DNA from: Silicimonas sp.
Lineage (GTDB): Bacteria; Pseudomonadota; Alphaproteobacteria; Rhodobacterales; Rhodobacteraceae
Direction: 5' to 3'
DNA: 64,000 bases
Assembly (NCBI GenBank): GCA_022824525.1
Contig: JAJDZT010000050.1
Span: forward strand, 59,508 to 123,507
The position numbers and the translations under genes were made by a program. The notes below the pieces were generated by a model. It did not search any database, had not been told where the DNA came from, and saw nothing but the letters and a program-made list of their open reading frames with translations. Shown here in pieces: positions 51,375-60,906 of this stretch; within the stretch, counting starts at the first letter, position 1; each line of letters starts with the position of its first letter.

Positions 51375-52277
51375 ATGGGACGCGGAACTTTCGGATTGGT
51401 CATCCTCGTCGCCGCCGTTGTCGGCGCGCTGTCGTCCATTTTCATCGTGGACGAACGCGAAAAGGCCCTCGTGCTGCAGTTTGGTCAGATCAAGCAGGTC
51501 AAGACCGAACCCGGCCTCGGCTTCAAAATCCCGTTTATCCAGGAAGTGGTCCGTTATGACGGCCGCATCCTGTCGCTCGACACACCCGCGATCGAGATCA
51601 CACCGTCGGACGACCGGCGCCTCGTGGTCGACGCTTTCGCACGGTACCGCATCGGTGACACGGAAGAAGAAATCATCCAGTTCCGTCAGGCCGTTGGTCC
51701 AGGTGGTGTACGCTTTGCGGAAGACCGCCTGGCATCGATCCTGATCGACGAAATTCGTGCCGTGCTCGGTTCCGAAGGGGTGACCTCGAACACAATCCTC
51801 TCTGCCGAGCGGGCCGTTCTCATGAACCGCATCCGATCGCAGGCCGATTCCGAAGCCGCCTCGCTGGGTCTCGACGTGGTAGACGTGCGCTTGAAGCAGA
51901 CCAACCTGCCCGAGCAGAACCTCGCCGCCACCTTCGACAGGATGCGTGCGGAACGGGAACGCGAAGCGACCGACGAACGTGCACGCGGTGAAGAAGCGGC
52001 GCAGCGGGTTCGCGCACAAGCCGACCGAACAGTCGTGGAACTCGTTTCCGATGCGAACCGGGAAGCCGAAATCGTGCGCGGTGAAGCGGACGCTGAACGC
52101 AACCGTATCTTCGCGGATGCCTATGGGGCGGACGAAGACTTCTTCCGCTTCTACCGGTCGCTCTCTGCCTATGAGCGTGCGCTCCGCGGCAACAACTCCA
52201 CGCTGGTGATCACGCCCGACAGCGAATTCTTCGAATTCCTCGACGGTGCCGGCATGTCCGGGTTGACCGCGAACTGA
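51375..52277 (+). CDS. hflC: protease modulator HflC
   Basis: SIFIVDEREKALVLQFGQIKQVKTEPGLGFKIPFIQEVVRYDGRILSLDTP; immediately follows hflK. Confidence 0.96.
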   Translation: MGRGTFGLVILVAAVVGALSSIFIVDEREKALVLQFGQIKQVKTEPGLGFKIPFIQEVVRYDGRILSLDTPAIEITPSDDRRLVVDAFARYRIGDTEEEIIQFRQAVGPGGVRFAEDRLASILIDEIRAVLGSEGVTSNTILSAERAVLMNRIRSQADSEAASLGLDVVDVRLKQTNLPEQNLAATFDRMRAEREREATDERARGEEAAQRVRAQADRTVVELVSDANREAEIVRGEADAERNRIFADAYGADEDFFRFYRSLSAYERALRGNNSTLVITPDSEFFEFLDGAGMSGLTAN

Positions 52278-52281
52278 TCAG

Positions 52282-52470
52282 GTGGAACTGATCCTCCTCG
52301 GCATTGGCTTGGTCCTCGTCTTCGAGGGCCTGGTCCTCGCACTCCTGCCGAACCGGTTGGAGGAGTTGATCCGCATGATCGAGGAAATTCCGACGGAGAC
52401 GCGCCGCATCATGGGCCTTGTCGCCGTCGCTGCGGGTGTCTTCCTGGTCTGGCTGACCCAAGGCTTCTGA
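52282..52470 (+). CDS. DUF2065 family small membrane protein (GTG start)
   Basis: VELILLGIGLVLVFEGLVLALLPNRLEELIRMIEEIPTETRRIMGLVAVAAGVFLVWLTQGF; follows hflC. Confidence 0.88.
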   Translation: MELILLGIGLVLVFEGLVLALLPNRLEELIRMIEEIPTETRRIMGLVAVAAGVFLVWLTQGF

Positions 52471-52507
52471 AATCGAGGGGTGCGCCGCCTTCGGCGCCGC
52501 GGCGCCA

Positions 52508-52559
52508 GGGGGCTTTGCCCCCTCGGCCTTCGGCCTCACCCCCAGGATATTTTGGGACC
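52508..52559 (+). repeat. 3'-end intergenic element copy 2 (GC hairpins + CCCAGGATATTTTGGGACC)
   Basis: GGGGGCTTTGCCCCC hairpin, GGCCTTCGGCC hairpin, then CCCCCAGGATATTTTGGGACC. Confidence 0.78.
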
Positions 52560-52687
52560 AGTAATGGAAAGTGGCCCGCCCTTCGATCGGACGAGCCACC
52601 CGGTCATTACCGGCCACGGTCATCGGCTTCCCAGCCTGTACCGTGCAACAAAGCTGCCTGGGTATGGTTTCGAAAGTGTTATTATTG

Positions 52688-52736
52688 GCCTGAAATTATC
52701 CCGGGGGGCGAGCGCAGCGAGCGGGGCGGAGCCCCG
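52688..52736 (-). repeat. 3'-end intergenic element copy 3 (diverged)
   Basis: Minus strand: CGGGGCTCCGCCCCGCTCGCTGCGCTCGCCCCCCGGGATAATTTCAGGCC. Confidence 0.6.
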
Positions 52737-52772
52737 TGCCGGCTACGGAGCAGTGGAAGCTCGCTCAGACGC

Positions 52773-53036
52773 TCAGTGCCCGCCGTCATCCTGTGGAATG
52801 GAGGAAATCTGGGCAACAGGAATGTCTTCGCCCTTGTCATACTTTTCGAGCAGCAAGATCCCACGCCGCTCGGCCTTCAGAATGCGCATTGCGGTCAGAT
52901 AGGTTTCCTGTAGCGTCGGAGAGGAGGCCCCGATTTCATCGGCGATGCGTTGCTCGATTTTCTCGTCCCCGGTCTTCACGATCATTTCCATCGCGCGTTG
53001 TGCCAGTTTGGTTGCCGTTTCTTCCAGAAGTGACAT
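52773..53036 (-). CDS. small conserved hypothetical protein
   Basis: 87 aa; MSLLEETATKLAQRAMEMIVKTGDEKIEQRIADEIGASSPTLQETYLTAMRILKAERRGILLLEKYDKGEDIPVAQ. Confidence 0.65.
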   Translation of the reverse strand: MSLLEETATKLAQRAMEMIVKTGDEKIEQRIADEIGASSPTLQETYLTAMRILKAERRGILLLEKYDKGEDIPVAQISSIPQDDGGH

Positions 53037-53160
53037 GATCCGCCTCTTGCCTGCGATGTCACTCGTCTAGCCGGTGACGCGCGACATTGCGAGGGTCATT
53101 CTGCCGATTTCGGCACGAACCCTGCCGCAGTCAGTCCTTGAGGCATCGCCTGAAAGCGCT

Positions 53161-54546
53161 ATGAGAACGCTCATGTTCCTCAGCGTCTTCGACATGTTCA
53201 AGATCGGGGTTGGCCCCTCCTCCTCCCACACCATGGGTCCGATGGAGGCAGCAGCCCGTTTCCTGGACCTTTTGCGGCAGTCCGCTTTCCAGCCCAAGGG
53301 TTTGGCCGCCGAACTCTATGGATCACTTGCCTTCACCGGCGTCGGACATGCGACGGACCGGGCCGTCATTCTCGGCCTCGCGGGGTTTCGTCCGGACAGC
53401 TTCGATGCAGATGCCGCCGAAACGGCGCTCGCTGCCATCAAGGCAGACAAGCTTGTGCAACCGGACGGGCTGGGTGTTCTCGGTTTCGATCCCTCCCGGG
53501 ACCTGCGTTTCAACTATGATGCGCCGCTTCCCGGCCATGCCAACGGGTTGATCCTGCGCGCCACGGACAGCGAAGGCGACGTCATCGTTCAGGAAACCTA
53601 TTACTCGGTCGGTGGTGGTTTTGTTCTGACCGAGGCAGAATTGACCGCAGGTGCCGCCACTGATGCAGGTGCGCCGGTGCCCTACCCGTTCCAGAGCGCG
53701 GCCGAAATGCTGCAGATGTGCGCCGAGACTGGCATGTCCATCGCGGACCTGAAGCGCGCGAACGAAGAAACCCGCATGACACGGACCAAGCTCGACAGCG
53801 GCATGCAGCGTATCTGGTCGGTGATGAACGCCTGCATCGAACGTGGGCTTTCGACGGAGGGCACATTGCCGGGAGGTCTCTCGGTCAAGCGCCGCGCCGC
53901 AGGCATCCATCGGAAACTGCAGGACGAGCGCGGGCGCAATCTTACCGCCCCTCACGTGATAAACGACTGGATCAGCATCTATGCCATGGCCGTGAACGAG
54001 GAAAACGCCGCCGGCGGCCAGGTGGTGACGGCCCCCACCAACGGCGCGGCGGGCGTCGTGCCTGCGACCATCCGGTATTGGCTGGACCATGTGCCCGGTG
54101 CCACCGAGACGCGCGTGGAAGAGTTTCTTCTGACGGCCGCGGCCATTGCAGGGTTGGTCAAGTACAACGCGTCGATCAGCGGCGCTGAATGCGGGTGCCA
54201 GGCCGAGGTGGGCTCGGCAAGTGCCATGGCGGCGGCAGGGTTGGCGGCCGTTCTCGGCGGCACGCCGGAGCAGATTGAAAACGCAGCGGAAATTGCACTG
54301 GAGCACCACCTCGGCATGACCTGCGACCCGGTCAAAGGTCTGGTTCAGGTGCCCTGCATCGAACGCAACGGCCTCGGCGCCATCAAGGCTGTTTCGGCGG
54401 CCTCCCTGGCACTTCGCGGTGACGGCACCCATTTCGTACCTTTGGATTCGGCCATTGAAACCATGCGCCAGACCGGGGTCGACATGAGCGAGAAATACAA
54501 GGAAACCGCACTTGGCGGACTGGCCGTCAACGTGCCGAATTGCTGA
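53161..54546 (+). CDS. sdaA: L-serine ammonia-lyase
   Basis: [70 protein letters not shown]; start at 53161 (53173 possible). Confidence 0.96.
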   Translation: MRTLMFLSVFDMFKIGVGPSSSHTMGPMEAAARFLDLLRQSAFQPKGLAAELYGSLAFTGVGHATDRAVILGLAGFRPDSFDADAAETALAAIKADKLVQPDGLGVLGFDPSRDLRFNYDAPLPGHANGLILRATDSEGDVIVQETYYSVGGGFVLTEAELTAGAATDAGAPVPYPFQSAAEMLQMCAETGMSIADLKRANEETRMTRTKLDSGMQRIWSVMNACIERGLSTEGTLPGGLSVKRRAAGIHRKLQDERGRNLTAPHVINDWISIYAMAVNEENAAGGQVVTAPTNGAAGVVPATIRYWLDHVPGATETRVEEFLLTAAAIAGLVKYNASISGAECGCQAEVGSASAMAAAGLAAVLGGTPEQIENAAEIALEHHLGMTCDPVKGLVQVPCIERNGLGAIKAVSAASLALRGDGTHFVPLDSAIETMRQTGVDMSEKYKETALGGLAVNVPNC

Positions 54547-54559
54547 GCGGAGCGTCAGA

Positions 54560-54883
54560 ATGAACCCATGGGCTTTTCTCACCCTTGCGATCGTGCTGGA
54601 GGTGGCCGGCACGTTCTTTCTCAAACTCTCGAACGGGTTCGAGAAATGGCACTGGGGCATGGCGTCGATCCTGTTTTATGCCTTGTGCTTCTGGGCTTTG
54701 GCGCCAGCGCTTCGGGACCTGCCGGTGGGCGTGGTCTACGCACTCTGGGCAGGTCTCGGCATCATTGGGGCAACGGCCATCGGCATCCTGGCTTTTGGGG
54801 ATCGGCTCGAAATCTACCAGTATGGCTTCATTGCAATGATCCTCGTCGGTGCAATTGGGTTGAGGCTGACATCGCCGACCTGA
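54560..54883 (+). CDS. SMR family multidrug efflux transporter
   Basis: MNPWAFLTLAIVLEVAGTFFLKLSNGFEKW...VGVVYALWAGLGIIGATAIGILAFGDRLE. Confidence 0.93.
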   Translation: MNPWAFLTLAIVLEVAGTFFLKLSNGFEKWHWGMASILFYALCFWALAPALRDLPVGVVYALWAGLGIIGATAIGILAFGDRLEIYQYGFIAMILVGAIGLRLTSPT

Positions 54884-55113
54884 GGCACCATTCGTTTCGC
54901 TTGAAGGACTTCGGACACAGAAATTCGGCTGAACCTAGGGGTGCGCATCGGCTTCGAGACGACGTCCGGCGCAGTTGACCTGCCACCATTAGACTGGAGA
55001 GACGTCATCGGCGGCCATCTTTGCTCTCGATGCGTTCATTTATCCTCGGTTCATCGCAGATGATTATTGTGAAACCGGGGGGTACGTCGTGTTATTGGCG
55101 GTGTGCTGGATAC

Positions 55114-55431
55114 TCACCACAGCACGCCCCCTTCCAAATTCCACCGATTGCCTGCGGCAGCCGTGCTCAAGTGCGTATTTGAAAAGAGATGAAGAGGCTT
55201 TTCTTCCTCGTTCCAATGCGCCGGGGCACCTCTCGCAGGGAGACGGGGCAGAGCGCCTCGAACAAAGGATGGCGTGCGCCGGAAGGCGCGCAATTTGGCA
55301 ATCTCCACCTTGTCCGTATAGCCGACCACTTGAACTTTTCCGAACGTCGCAAACTTCGCAAGAGACCGAAGCCGGCCTAGGAGCTTATGGCAGATTTCAA
55401 TCGGAGCGTCCGGCCCGGACCTGACGTTCAC
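55114..55431 (-). pseudogene. possible decayed OmpA-like remnant
   Basis: Contains FGKVQVVGYTDKVE, resembling the OmpA-family peptidoglycan-binding motif, but no recognisable continuation. Confidence 0.25.
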
Positions 55432-55498
55432 CCTGCGCCGTTCGCCGAAACTTCGTGAATGAGTTGCGCTGAACAGGAACTCGCATCATTCTGAAGGC

Positions 55499-56803
55499 GT
55501 GAGCCCGCGACTTCTGATCCTTGCGTATCTGGCCGTGGTGACACTGCCCCTCGCCATCTCCTGGCTTGTTGGTGGTCCACCGCGCCCGTTGCTGCAGGAA
55601 CTTGCGTCCGGTCTTGGAATTCTGGCGTTCGCAATCATCCTCGCGGAATTTGTCCTGTCCGGTCGCTTCAAGAGCATATCGAACGGCATCGGCATGGACG
55701 TGACGATGCGGTTTCACCAGATGATGGCCCGCACTGCGCTGGTCTTCGCCTTACTGCACCCATTTCTCTACAGCGGCACGCCGGCAGGCGGCCAGCGGCC
55801 GTGGGATCCGTCGCGCCAGCTCACGATCACAACGGAGTTTCTGCCCCTTTCCTCCGGCATTGCAGCATTCCTGCTCCTGCCAACGCTTGTGCTTTTCGCG
55901 ATCTATCGGACGCAGTTGGACTTCAGGTACGAGGCATGGCGCCTGATGCACGGTCTCGGCGCGCTGTTGATCGCTGTTCTGCTGGCACATCACGCGATCT
56001 CCGCCGGGCGCTACGGTTCACAACCCGTCATGGCCTGGCTGTGGCTGGTGCTTACGGGGGGTGCCGTCGCATCGCTTCTTTACGTGTACCTGCTCGTGCC
56101 CCTTATGGAGAGGCCGCGCGCATGGCGCGTGGCAAACGTTACGCAATTGACGCCGAAGCAGTGGGAATTGACGGTGACCCCGAACAACCACGCAGGGCTC
56201 GATTATCAGGCGGGGCAGTTCGCGTGGTTGAACGTCGGCCACGGCCCGTTCTCGTTGCACGAGAACCCCTTCTCCATTTCCTCGGCTCCGGCGACGGGAC
56301 CGGAGGTGTCCTTCATGATCAAGGAACTCGGAGATTTCACCCGAACCATTGGGCAGATCGCGCCGGGAACGGCTGCCTATCTGGATGGGGCCTACGGAAG
56401 TCTGTCCGTCGATGGTCGCGACGAGCCCGGAATTGCGCTGGTTGCGGGCGGCATCGGTATCGCGCCGCTCATGGGTATTCTCCGGCAGATGCGCCTGACG
56501 GGCGACCCGCGCGCAATCAAGATCCTCTATGCGAACAGAAGCATCGACCAGATCGCCTGTCGCAATGAACTCGATGCCGAAGATGTGCACTATGTTCTGT
56601 CCGAACCACCCGAGGGCTGGCAGGGCGAAACGGGGCTGGTCAGCCCAGACGTTCTTGACCGTGTTTTCACCCCGGAGGAGATGCGCGAATGGGTCTTTGT
56701 CGTGTGCGGACCGGCCAAGATGATGGATGTCGTGGAAGATCACCTGATCCGTCGGGGTGCGCCGTCCAGCCACATACTGTCAGAGCGCTTCGACTATGAC
56801 TAA
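55499..56803 (+). CDS. ferric reductase-like transmembrane/ferredoxin-NADP reductase domain protein (GTG start)
   Basis: MRFHQMMARTALVFALLHPFLYSG heme-binding TM region; YQAGQFAWLNV...HENPFSISSAP FAD motif; GGIGIAPLMGILRQM NAD(P) motif. Confidence 0.9.
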   Translation: MSPRLLILAYLAVVTLPLAISWLVGGPPRPLLQELASGLGILAFAIILAEFVLSGRFKSISNGIGMDVTMRFHQMMARTALVFALLHPFLYSGTPAGGQRPWDPSRQLTITTEFLPLSSGIAAFLLLPTLVLFAIYRTQLDFRYEAWRLMHGLGALLIAVLLAHHAISAGRYGSQPVMAWLWLVLTGGAVASLLYVYLLVPLMERPRAWRVANVTQLTPKQWELTVTPNNHAGLDYQAGQFAWLNVGHGPFSLHENPFSISSAPATGPEVSFMIKELGDFTRTIGQIAPGTAAYLDGAYGSLSVDGRDEPGIALVAGGIGIAPLMGILRQMRLTGDPRAIKILYANRSIDQIACRNELDAEDVHYVLSEPPEGWQGETGLVSPDVLDRVFTPEEMREWVFVVCGPAKMMDVVEDHLIRRGAPSSHILSERFDYD

Positions 56804-56979
56804 GCGATCGCGGAACATGAACTCACGACAGCGATTATCGCTGGTGATTTGGGGGCTAAACATCTGTTTTTGCTTAGCCTTGCTTGCGTTCGTGTTGCGC
56901 TGACACGCCTTTTTGAGCCTTGTGGCATCCGCGCATTTGACGGGCAATTGGCATCTCCGCCCGCGCGTTAGTCAACGGT

Positions 56980-57435
56980 TCAGAACGCGTCCGGCTTGGC
57001 CTCGCGCGCCATGTGATCCAGCACGGCGTTGACGAACTTGGGTTCACGGCCCTCGGGGAAGAACGCCTTGGCGATATCGACGAATTCCGAGATCACGACC
57101 TTCGGCGGTGCATCGCCTTCGATCAGTTCTGCGCCCGCCGCCCGGAAAAGCGCTCGCAGCGTCGGGTCGATCCGGTTGATCGGCCACTTTTCGACCAGCG
57201 CGCGGTCGGTCATCTGGTCTATCTTGGCCTGCCAGTTCACCGCATCGTCGATCAGTTTCCGAAAGAGGTCGATGTTGCCTTCGGCGAGGGTGTCCCCATC
57301 CACATCGGCACCGAAACGATGATCCTCGAACTCTTTCTGGACGCGGTCTGCACTCTGGCCCGCCGCTTCCATCTGGAAGAGGGCCTGAACCGCGTAGAGC
57401 CGCGCGGCGCTTTTCTCCTGGCGTGCCGTCGTCAT
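56980..57435 (-). CDS. nusB: transcription antitermination factor NusB
   Basis: ARLYAVQALFQMEAAGQSADRVQKEFEDHRFG...VVISEFVDIAKAFFPEGREPKFVNAVLDHMA. Confidence 0.96.
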   Translation of the reverse strand: MTTARQEKSAARLYAVQALFQMEAAGQSADRVQKEFEDHRFGADVDGDTLAEGNIDLFRKLIDDAVNWQAKIDQMTDRALVEKWPINRIDPTLRALFRAAGAELIEGDAPPKVVISEFVDIAKAFFPEGREPKFVNAVLDHMAREAKPDAF

Positions 57436-57893
57436 TGGAACCGTCGCTTCAGGGCGATCAGGTGCAGCGCCGCAACCGCCGCTCCGCCAGCGGTATCAAG
57501 CCGCGCGGCGTCGGCGCGCTCTTCCGCCTGTTCCATGTTCTCGACGGTGATGATCCCGTTGCCGATGCAATAGCCTTCAAGGCCAAGCTGCATGATGCCC
57601 GCCGCACTTTGTTCGACCACCACGTCATAATGGCTGGTCCGGCCACGGATCACGCAACCCAGCGCCACGTAGCCATCGTATCGATCACCGGCGAGTGCGA
57701 TGGCCGTCGGCACCTCGAGCGATCCCGGGACCTCGATCACCTCGTGATGAGCGCCTGCGCTTTCGAGAATTTTCTGAGCAGAAGCAATCTGCTGCGTGGA
57801 GATCTTCGTGTAATAGGGGGCGATGACCAGCGCCACACGGACCGGAGCATCGAAATCCGGAATGCCAAGGTCGTTGTCTGAATGCCCAGCCAT
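57432..57893 (-). CDS. ribH: 6,7-dimethyl-8-ribityllumazine synthase
   Basis: VIEVPGSLEVPTAIALAGDRYDGYVALGCVIRGRTSHYDVV; GNGIITVENMEQAEERAD. Confidence 0.96.
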   Translation of the reverse strand: MAGHSDNDLGIPDFDAPVRVALVIAPYYTKISTQQIASAQKILESAGAHHEVIEVPGSLEVPTAIALAGDRYDGYVALGCVIRGRTSHYDVVVEQSAAGIMQLGLEGYCIGNGIITVENMEQAEERADAARLDTAGGAAVAALHLIALKRRFQ

Positions 57894-59017
57894 CAGCCCA
57901 GCTCCGAAATCTTGCGCGTGCCGACGATATCAAGTCCGTAGGCATCCAAACCCACGACCTTTGGCTGCGGTGAATTGGTCAGGAGAACCATCTCGCTGAT
58001 CCCGAGCGACGACAGGATCTGCGCCCCGAGCCCGTATTGGCGCAGCGTCTGCGGTGAGGCGCTATCGCCCGACGTCAGTTTCATTGTGGTGTCCCGCAAC
58101 AGCACCAGTGCGCCCCGCCCGACTTCGGCAATCACCTTCATGGCATCGCCGAACTCGTTCCGGCGCCCTGTTGGGCCGAGGCCGACCACGTCCAGCATCG
58201 GGTCCAACGCATGCATGCGGACCAGAACCGGCTCCGGCGTCGTGATGTCGCCCTTGATCAGCGCGATATGCTCATCGCCGTGCGCCGTGTCGGAGTAGAC
58301 GCGCATCTGCCACTCGCCACCGAACTCCGAAGTCACGGTATCTTCGCGGGTCACGGCGACGAGGTTATCGTGGCGCCGGCGATACGCGATGAGATCACTG
58401 ATCGTACCGATCTTGATCCCATGACGTTGGCCGAACGCGATCAGTTCGGGCAGACGGCTCATTGACCCGTCTTCGTTCATCACCTCGCAAATGACCCCTG
58501 CCGGGTTCAGACCTGCGAGCCGCGAGATATCTACTGCTGCCTCCGTATGGCCAGCCCTTACCAGCACGCCGCCGTCGCGGGCGCGCAGCGGGAAGACGTG
58601 GCCCGGCGTGGCGATATCCTGCGCTGTCTTCGTGTTGTCGATGGCAACCGCGACTGTCCGGGCCCGGTCATGGGCGGAAATGCCCGTGGAAACGCCTTCA
58701 CGCGCCTCGATGGACACCGTGAATGCTGTTTCGTGCCGCGATGAATTCTGTGACGCCATGAGCGGAAGGCCAAGCGCGTCTATCCGTTCCCCCGTCAGGG
58801 TAAGACAGATCAGGCCGCGCCCGTGGGTGGCCATGAAGTTGATCGCCTCTGGCGTCGCCATCTGGGCCGGGATCACAAGATCGCCTTCGTTCTCACGATC
58901 TTCGTGATCGACAAGGATGAACATCCTTCCGTTCCGGGCGTCCTCGATGATCTCTTCAACCGACGAAATGGCGTCACGCCAGTTTTCCTCGACCGGTCCA
59001 GGGGTTTCATATGACAT
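57893..59017 (-). CDS. ribB: 3,4-dihydroxy-2-butanone-4-phosphate synthase with degenerate GTP cyclohydrolase II-like C-terminus
   Basis: FILVDHEDRENEGDLVIPAQMATPEAINFMATHGRGLICL and DGGVLVRAGHTEAAVDISRLAGLNPAGVICEVMNEDG are RibB; C-terminal half lacks GCHII Cys ligands. Confidence 0.94.
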   Translation of the reverse strand: MSYETPGPVEENWRDAISSVEEIIEDARNGRMFILVDHEDRENEGDLVIPAQMATPEAINFMATHGRGLICLTLTGERIDALGLPLMASQNSSRHETAFTVSIEAREGVSTGISAHDRARTVAVAIDNTKTAQDIATPGHVFPLRARDGGVLVRAGHTEAAVDISRLAGLNPAGVICEVMNEDGSMSRLPELIAFGQRHGIKIGTISDLIAYRRRHDNLVAVTREDTVTSEFGGEWQMRVYSDTAHGDEHIALIKGDITTPEPVLVRMHALDPMLDVVGLGPTGRRNEFGDAMKVIAEVGRGALVLLRDTTMKLTSGDSASPQTLRQYGLGAQILSSLGISEMVLLTNSPQPKVVGLDAYGLDIVGTRKISELG

Positions 59018-59289
59018 ATGCGGATCCGCAGCAGCTTTTGGTGCAAGCGGGGCTTATCGGATGGCCAACGCCTTGACCAGAGGGAACGCTGCGGCGTCTT
59101 GCCTCCCGAAACGATCCGCGCGCGGCAGAAGGGGCCAAAGCGTGTGGTTCAGATAGGATTCGGGCAAACGGGCAGGATCACCACCCCGGGTGCCTCATGA
59201 GCCGACAAGCAGCAAATTCGGCCAGTTTTCTAGATGAAAAGGGGCGTCCGTGGCGCCCCTTTTCCTTGTTTTCGACAGCTATCCCAGCC

Positions 59290-60138
59290 TCAAGCGGAGG
59301 CGTTCTGCCGTCGACGCATCCAACCGAATGCACCAAGTCCGGCAAGAAGAAGCGGCAGGCCTGCCGGGAGGGGCACCTCGCTCACTTCAATCGACACCAG
59401 ATTGGTCAGATCAACAGCCGTCGAAGTCGTCGGGCCGCCACCGGTGAAGGGCGGGATCGGCTGGCCGAAGAGCGTTGCAAGCTCACCGGCCGTTGTCTTG
59501 TGAACAACGCCGTTTTCATCGTCGCCGAGGAAGCCGGGACCGTTGCCATCCTGCGGGTTGAACGCCTGGCCAAAGCTCTGGTTCACCTCGGTGCCGGCAT
59601 CATAGAGTGCACCTGCATCAAGATTGATGTTCTGGGCGATGAACTGCCCGGCGTCATCAAAGAGCTTGAGTGTTGTCGTGATGAACGTGTCATTCGACGG
59701 AATGGCCATGGAAAGTACGGTCAGGTACATATTCTCGATCGGATCGAGGTCGAAGGTGAAGCTGTTGCTCGCCCCCGGATCAAAGACGGGAGGGCCGCCA
59801 ATGGCAGGATCACCAACACCCGTCGGTTCGGCCAGCGTGAAGACCTGCGCACCTGCCACGAAGGTCGAAGCAGTCGTGTCCGTTATTGCAGCCGTTTCAA
59901 GGTCAGTGGCCCCGACTTCCGCCAACCGTTCGAGACCGGCACTCGCCGTCTCGCCTTTGGTGAAAGGCCGGTAGCTCCCGTCGTGGAAAACGTTCAGAAA
60001 CGGCGTGTAATACAGGCCGTTTGCCGCGCTGTTATTGGTGATTGTCACCTTGACCGACGCAGCCGAAGCCGCGCCCACCATCCCGGCAGACAATAGGATA
60101 GCGGCCGCCGAAAGGCGGGTTATCTGTCTGATATTCAT
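59290..60138 (-). CDS. spondin-domain-like exported protein with VPLPA-CTERM sorting signal
   Basis: Signal peptide; VKVTITNNSAANGLYYTPFLNVFHDGSYRPFTKGETASAGLERLAEVG; C-terminus VPLPAGLPLLLAGLGAFGWMRRRQNASA. Confidence 0.85.
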   Translation of the reverse strand: MNIRQITRLSAAAILLSAGMVGAASAASVKVTITNNSAANGLYYTPFLNVFHDGSYRPFTKGETASAGLERLAEVGATDLETAAITDTTASTFVAGAQVFTLAEPTGVGDPAIGGPPVFDPGASNSFTFDLDPIENMYLTVLSMAIPSNDTFITTTLKLFDDAGQFIAQNINLDAGALYDAGTEVNQSFGQAFNPQDGNGPGFLGDDENGVVHKTTAGELATLFGQPIPPFTGGGPTTSTAVDLTNLVSIEVSEVPLPAGLPLLLAGLGAFGWMRRRQNASA

Positions 60139-60253
60139 GGATTACTCCCTTTGGACTCACTAATGGGACAAAGTGCCCCCAAGTCTGAAACTAGCCGGGG
60201 CGCGATGCCAAACTGGAATCAACACCACTCACGGTTCCGGGAAGTCGCGTTAC

Positions 60254-60805
60254 TTAGGTGGAGAAATATCGCTCCGCAGGCAGATATCCGGCAAGCCGTG
60301 CAGCTTCGCACCAATCTCGCTCCAGCCAGGTCTCTCCAATCACCACGACGCCATCGGCCGGCAACTTGCCTTTGAGGTTGACCACACGTCCTCGAATGTC
60401 CGACCAGGTGGCGGTGATGCCCGGCGCTGTGCCCACGCGCTGCAGAACCGGGTTCGCCGCCGCCACCGCTTCAGACGAAAACGGCGCATGCACCAGAGCA
60501 AGACGGTCAGCGTGTCGAATGCGGTCGAGCGCGTCGCTTCGATCAGAGGGCAGCTTGCCATCGGCCAGAAGCCTCAGAGCATTGTCCGAGAACAAAAGCG
60601 CGATCACATCCCGCCCTGTTGCCGCGCGGATCCCTGCATAGGCCTTGTAATCCAGACCAAGCTCGCGGGCCCGTTTCACGCGAAGCCGAACAACCTCGAT
60701 CGGCATGCGCGGCAACAGCTCGGCACGGGCACGTGTCCACGCATAGCGCCGCCAGCCCCTGCCCTTTTCCATCGAGGGTCCGCGGTTATGGCCGATACCG
60801 CTCAA
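60254..60805 (-). CDS. conserved hypothetical protein with N-terminal IGHNRGP motif
   Basis: MSGIGHNRGPSMEKGRGWRRYAWTRARAELLPRMPIEVVRLRVKRARELGLDYKAYAGIRAATGRDVIALLFS. Confidence 0.75.
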   Translation of the reverse strand: MSGIGHNRGPSMEKGRGWRRYAWTRARAELLPRMPIEVVRLRVKRARELGLDYKAYAGIRAATGRDVIALLFSDNALRLLADGKLPSDRSDALDRIRHADRLALVHAPFSSEAVAAANPVLQRVGTAPGITATWSDIRGRVVNLKGKLPADGVVVIGETWLERDWCEAARLAGYLPAERYFST

Positions 60806-60906
60806 GAGGACGCCCTTTCACGGACGGTTCCCAGCGTTCGGCAACGAAGACAGTTCTGTGCTAAACTATGGACATTCATCAAAGCGAATTTCCCGGAGTG
60901 CCTTTC

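Noticed and set aside
53323-54660. 445 aa minus-strand ORF
   Set aside because: Antisense to sdaA; no domain recognised.
59018-59200. Possible FMN riboswitch upstream of ribBA
   Set aside because: No RFN consensus segments recognised on the minus strand by eye; a covariance search would decide.
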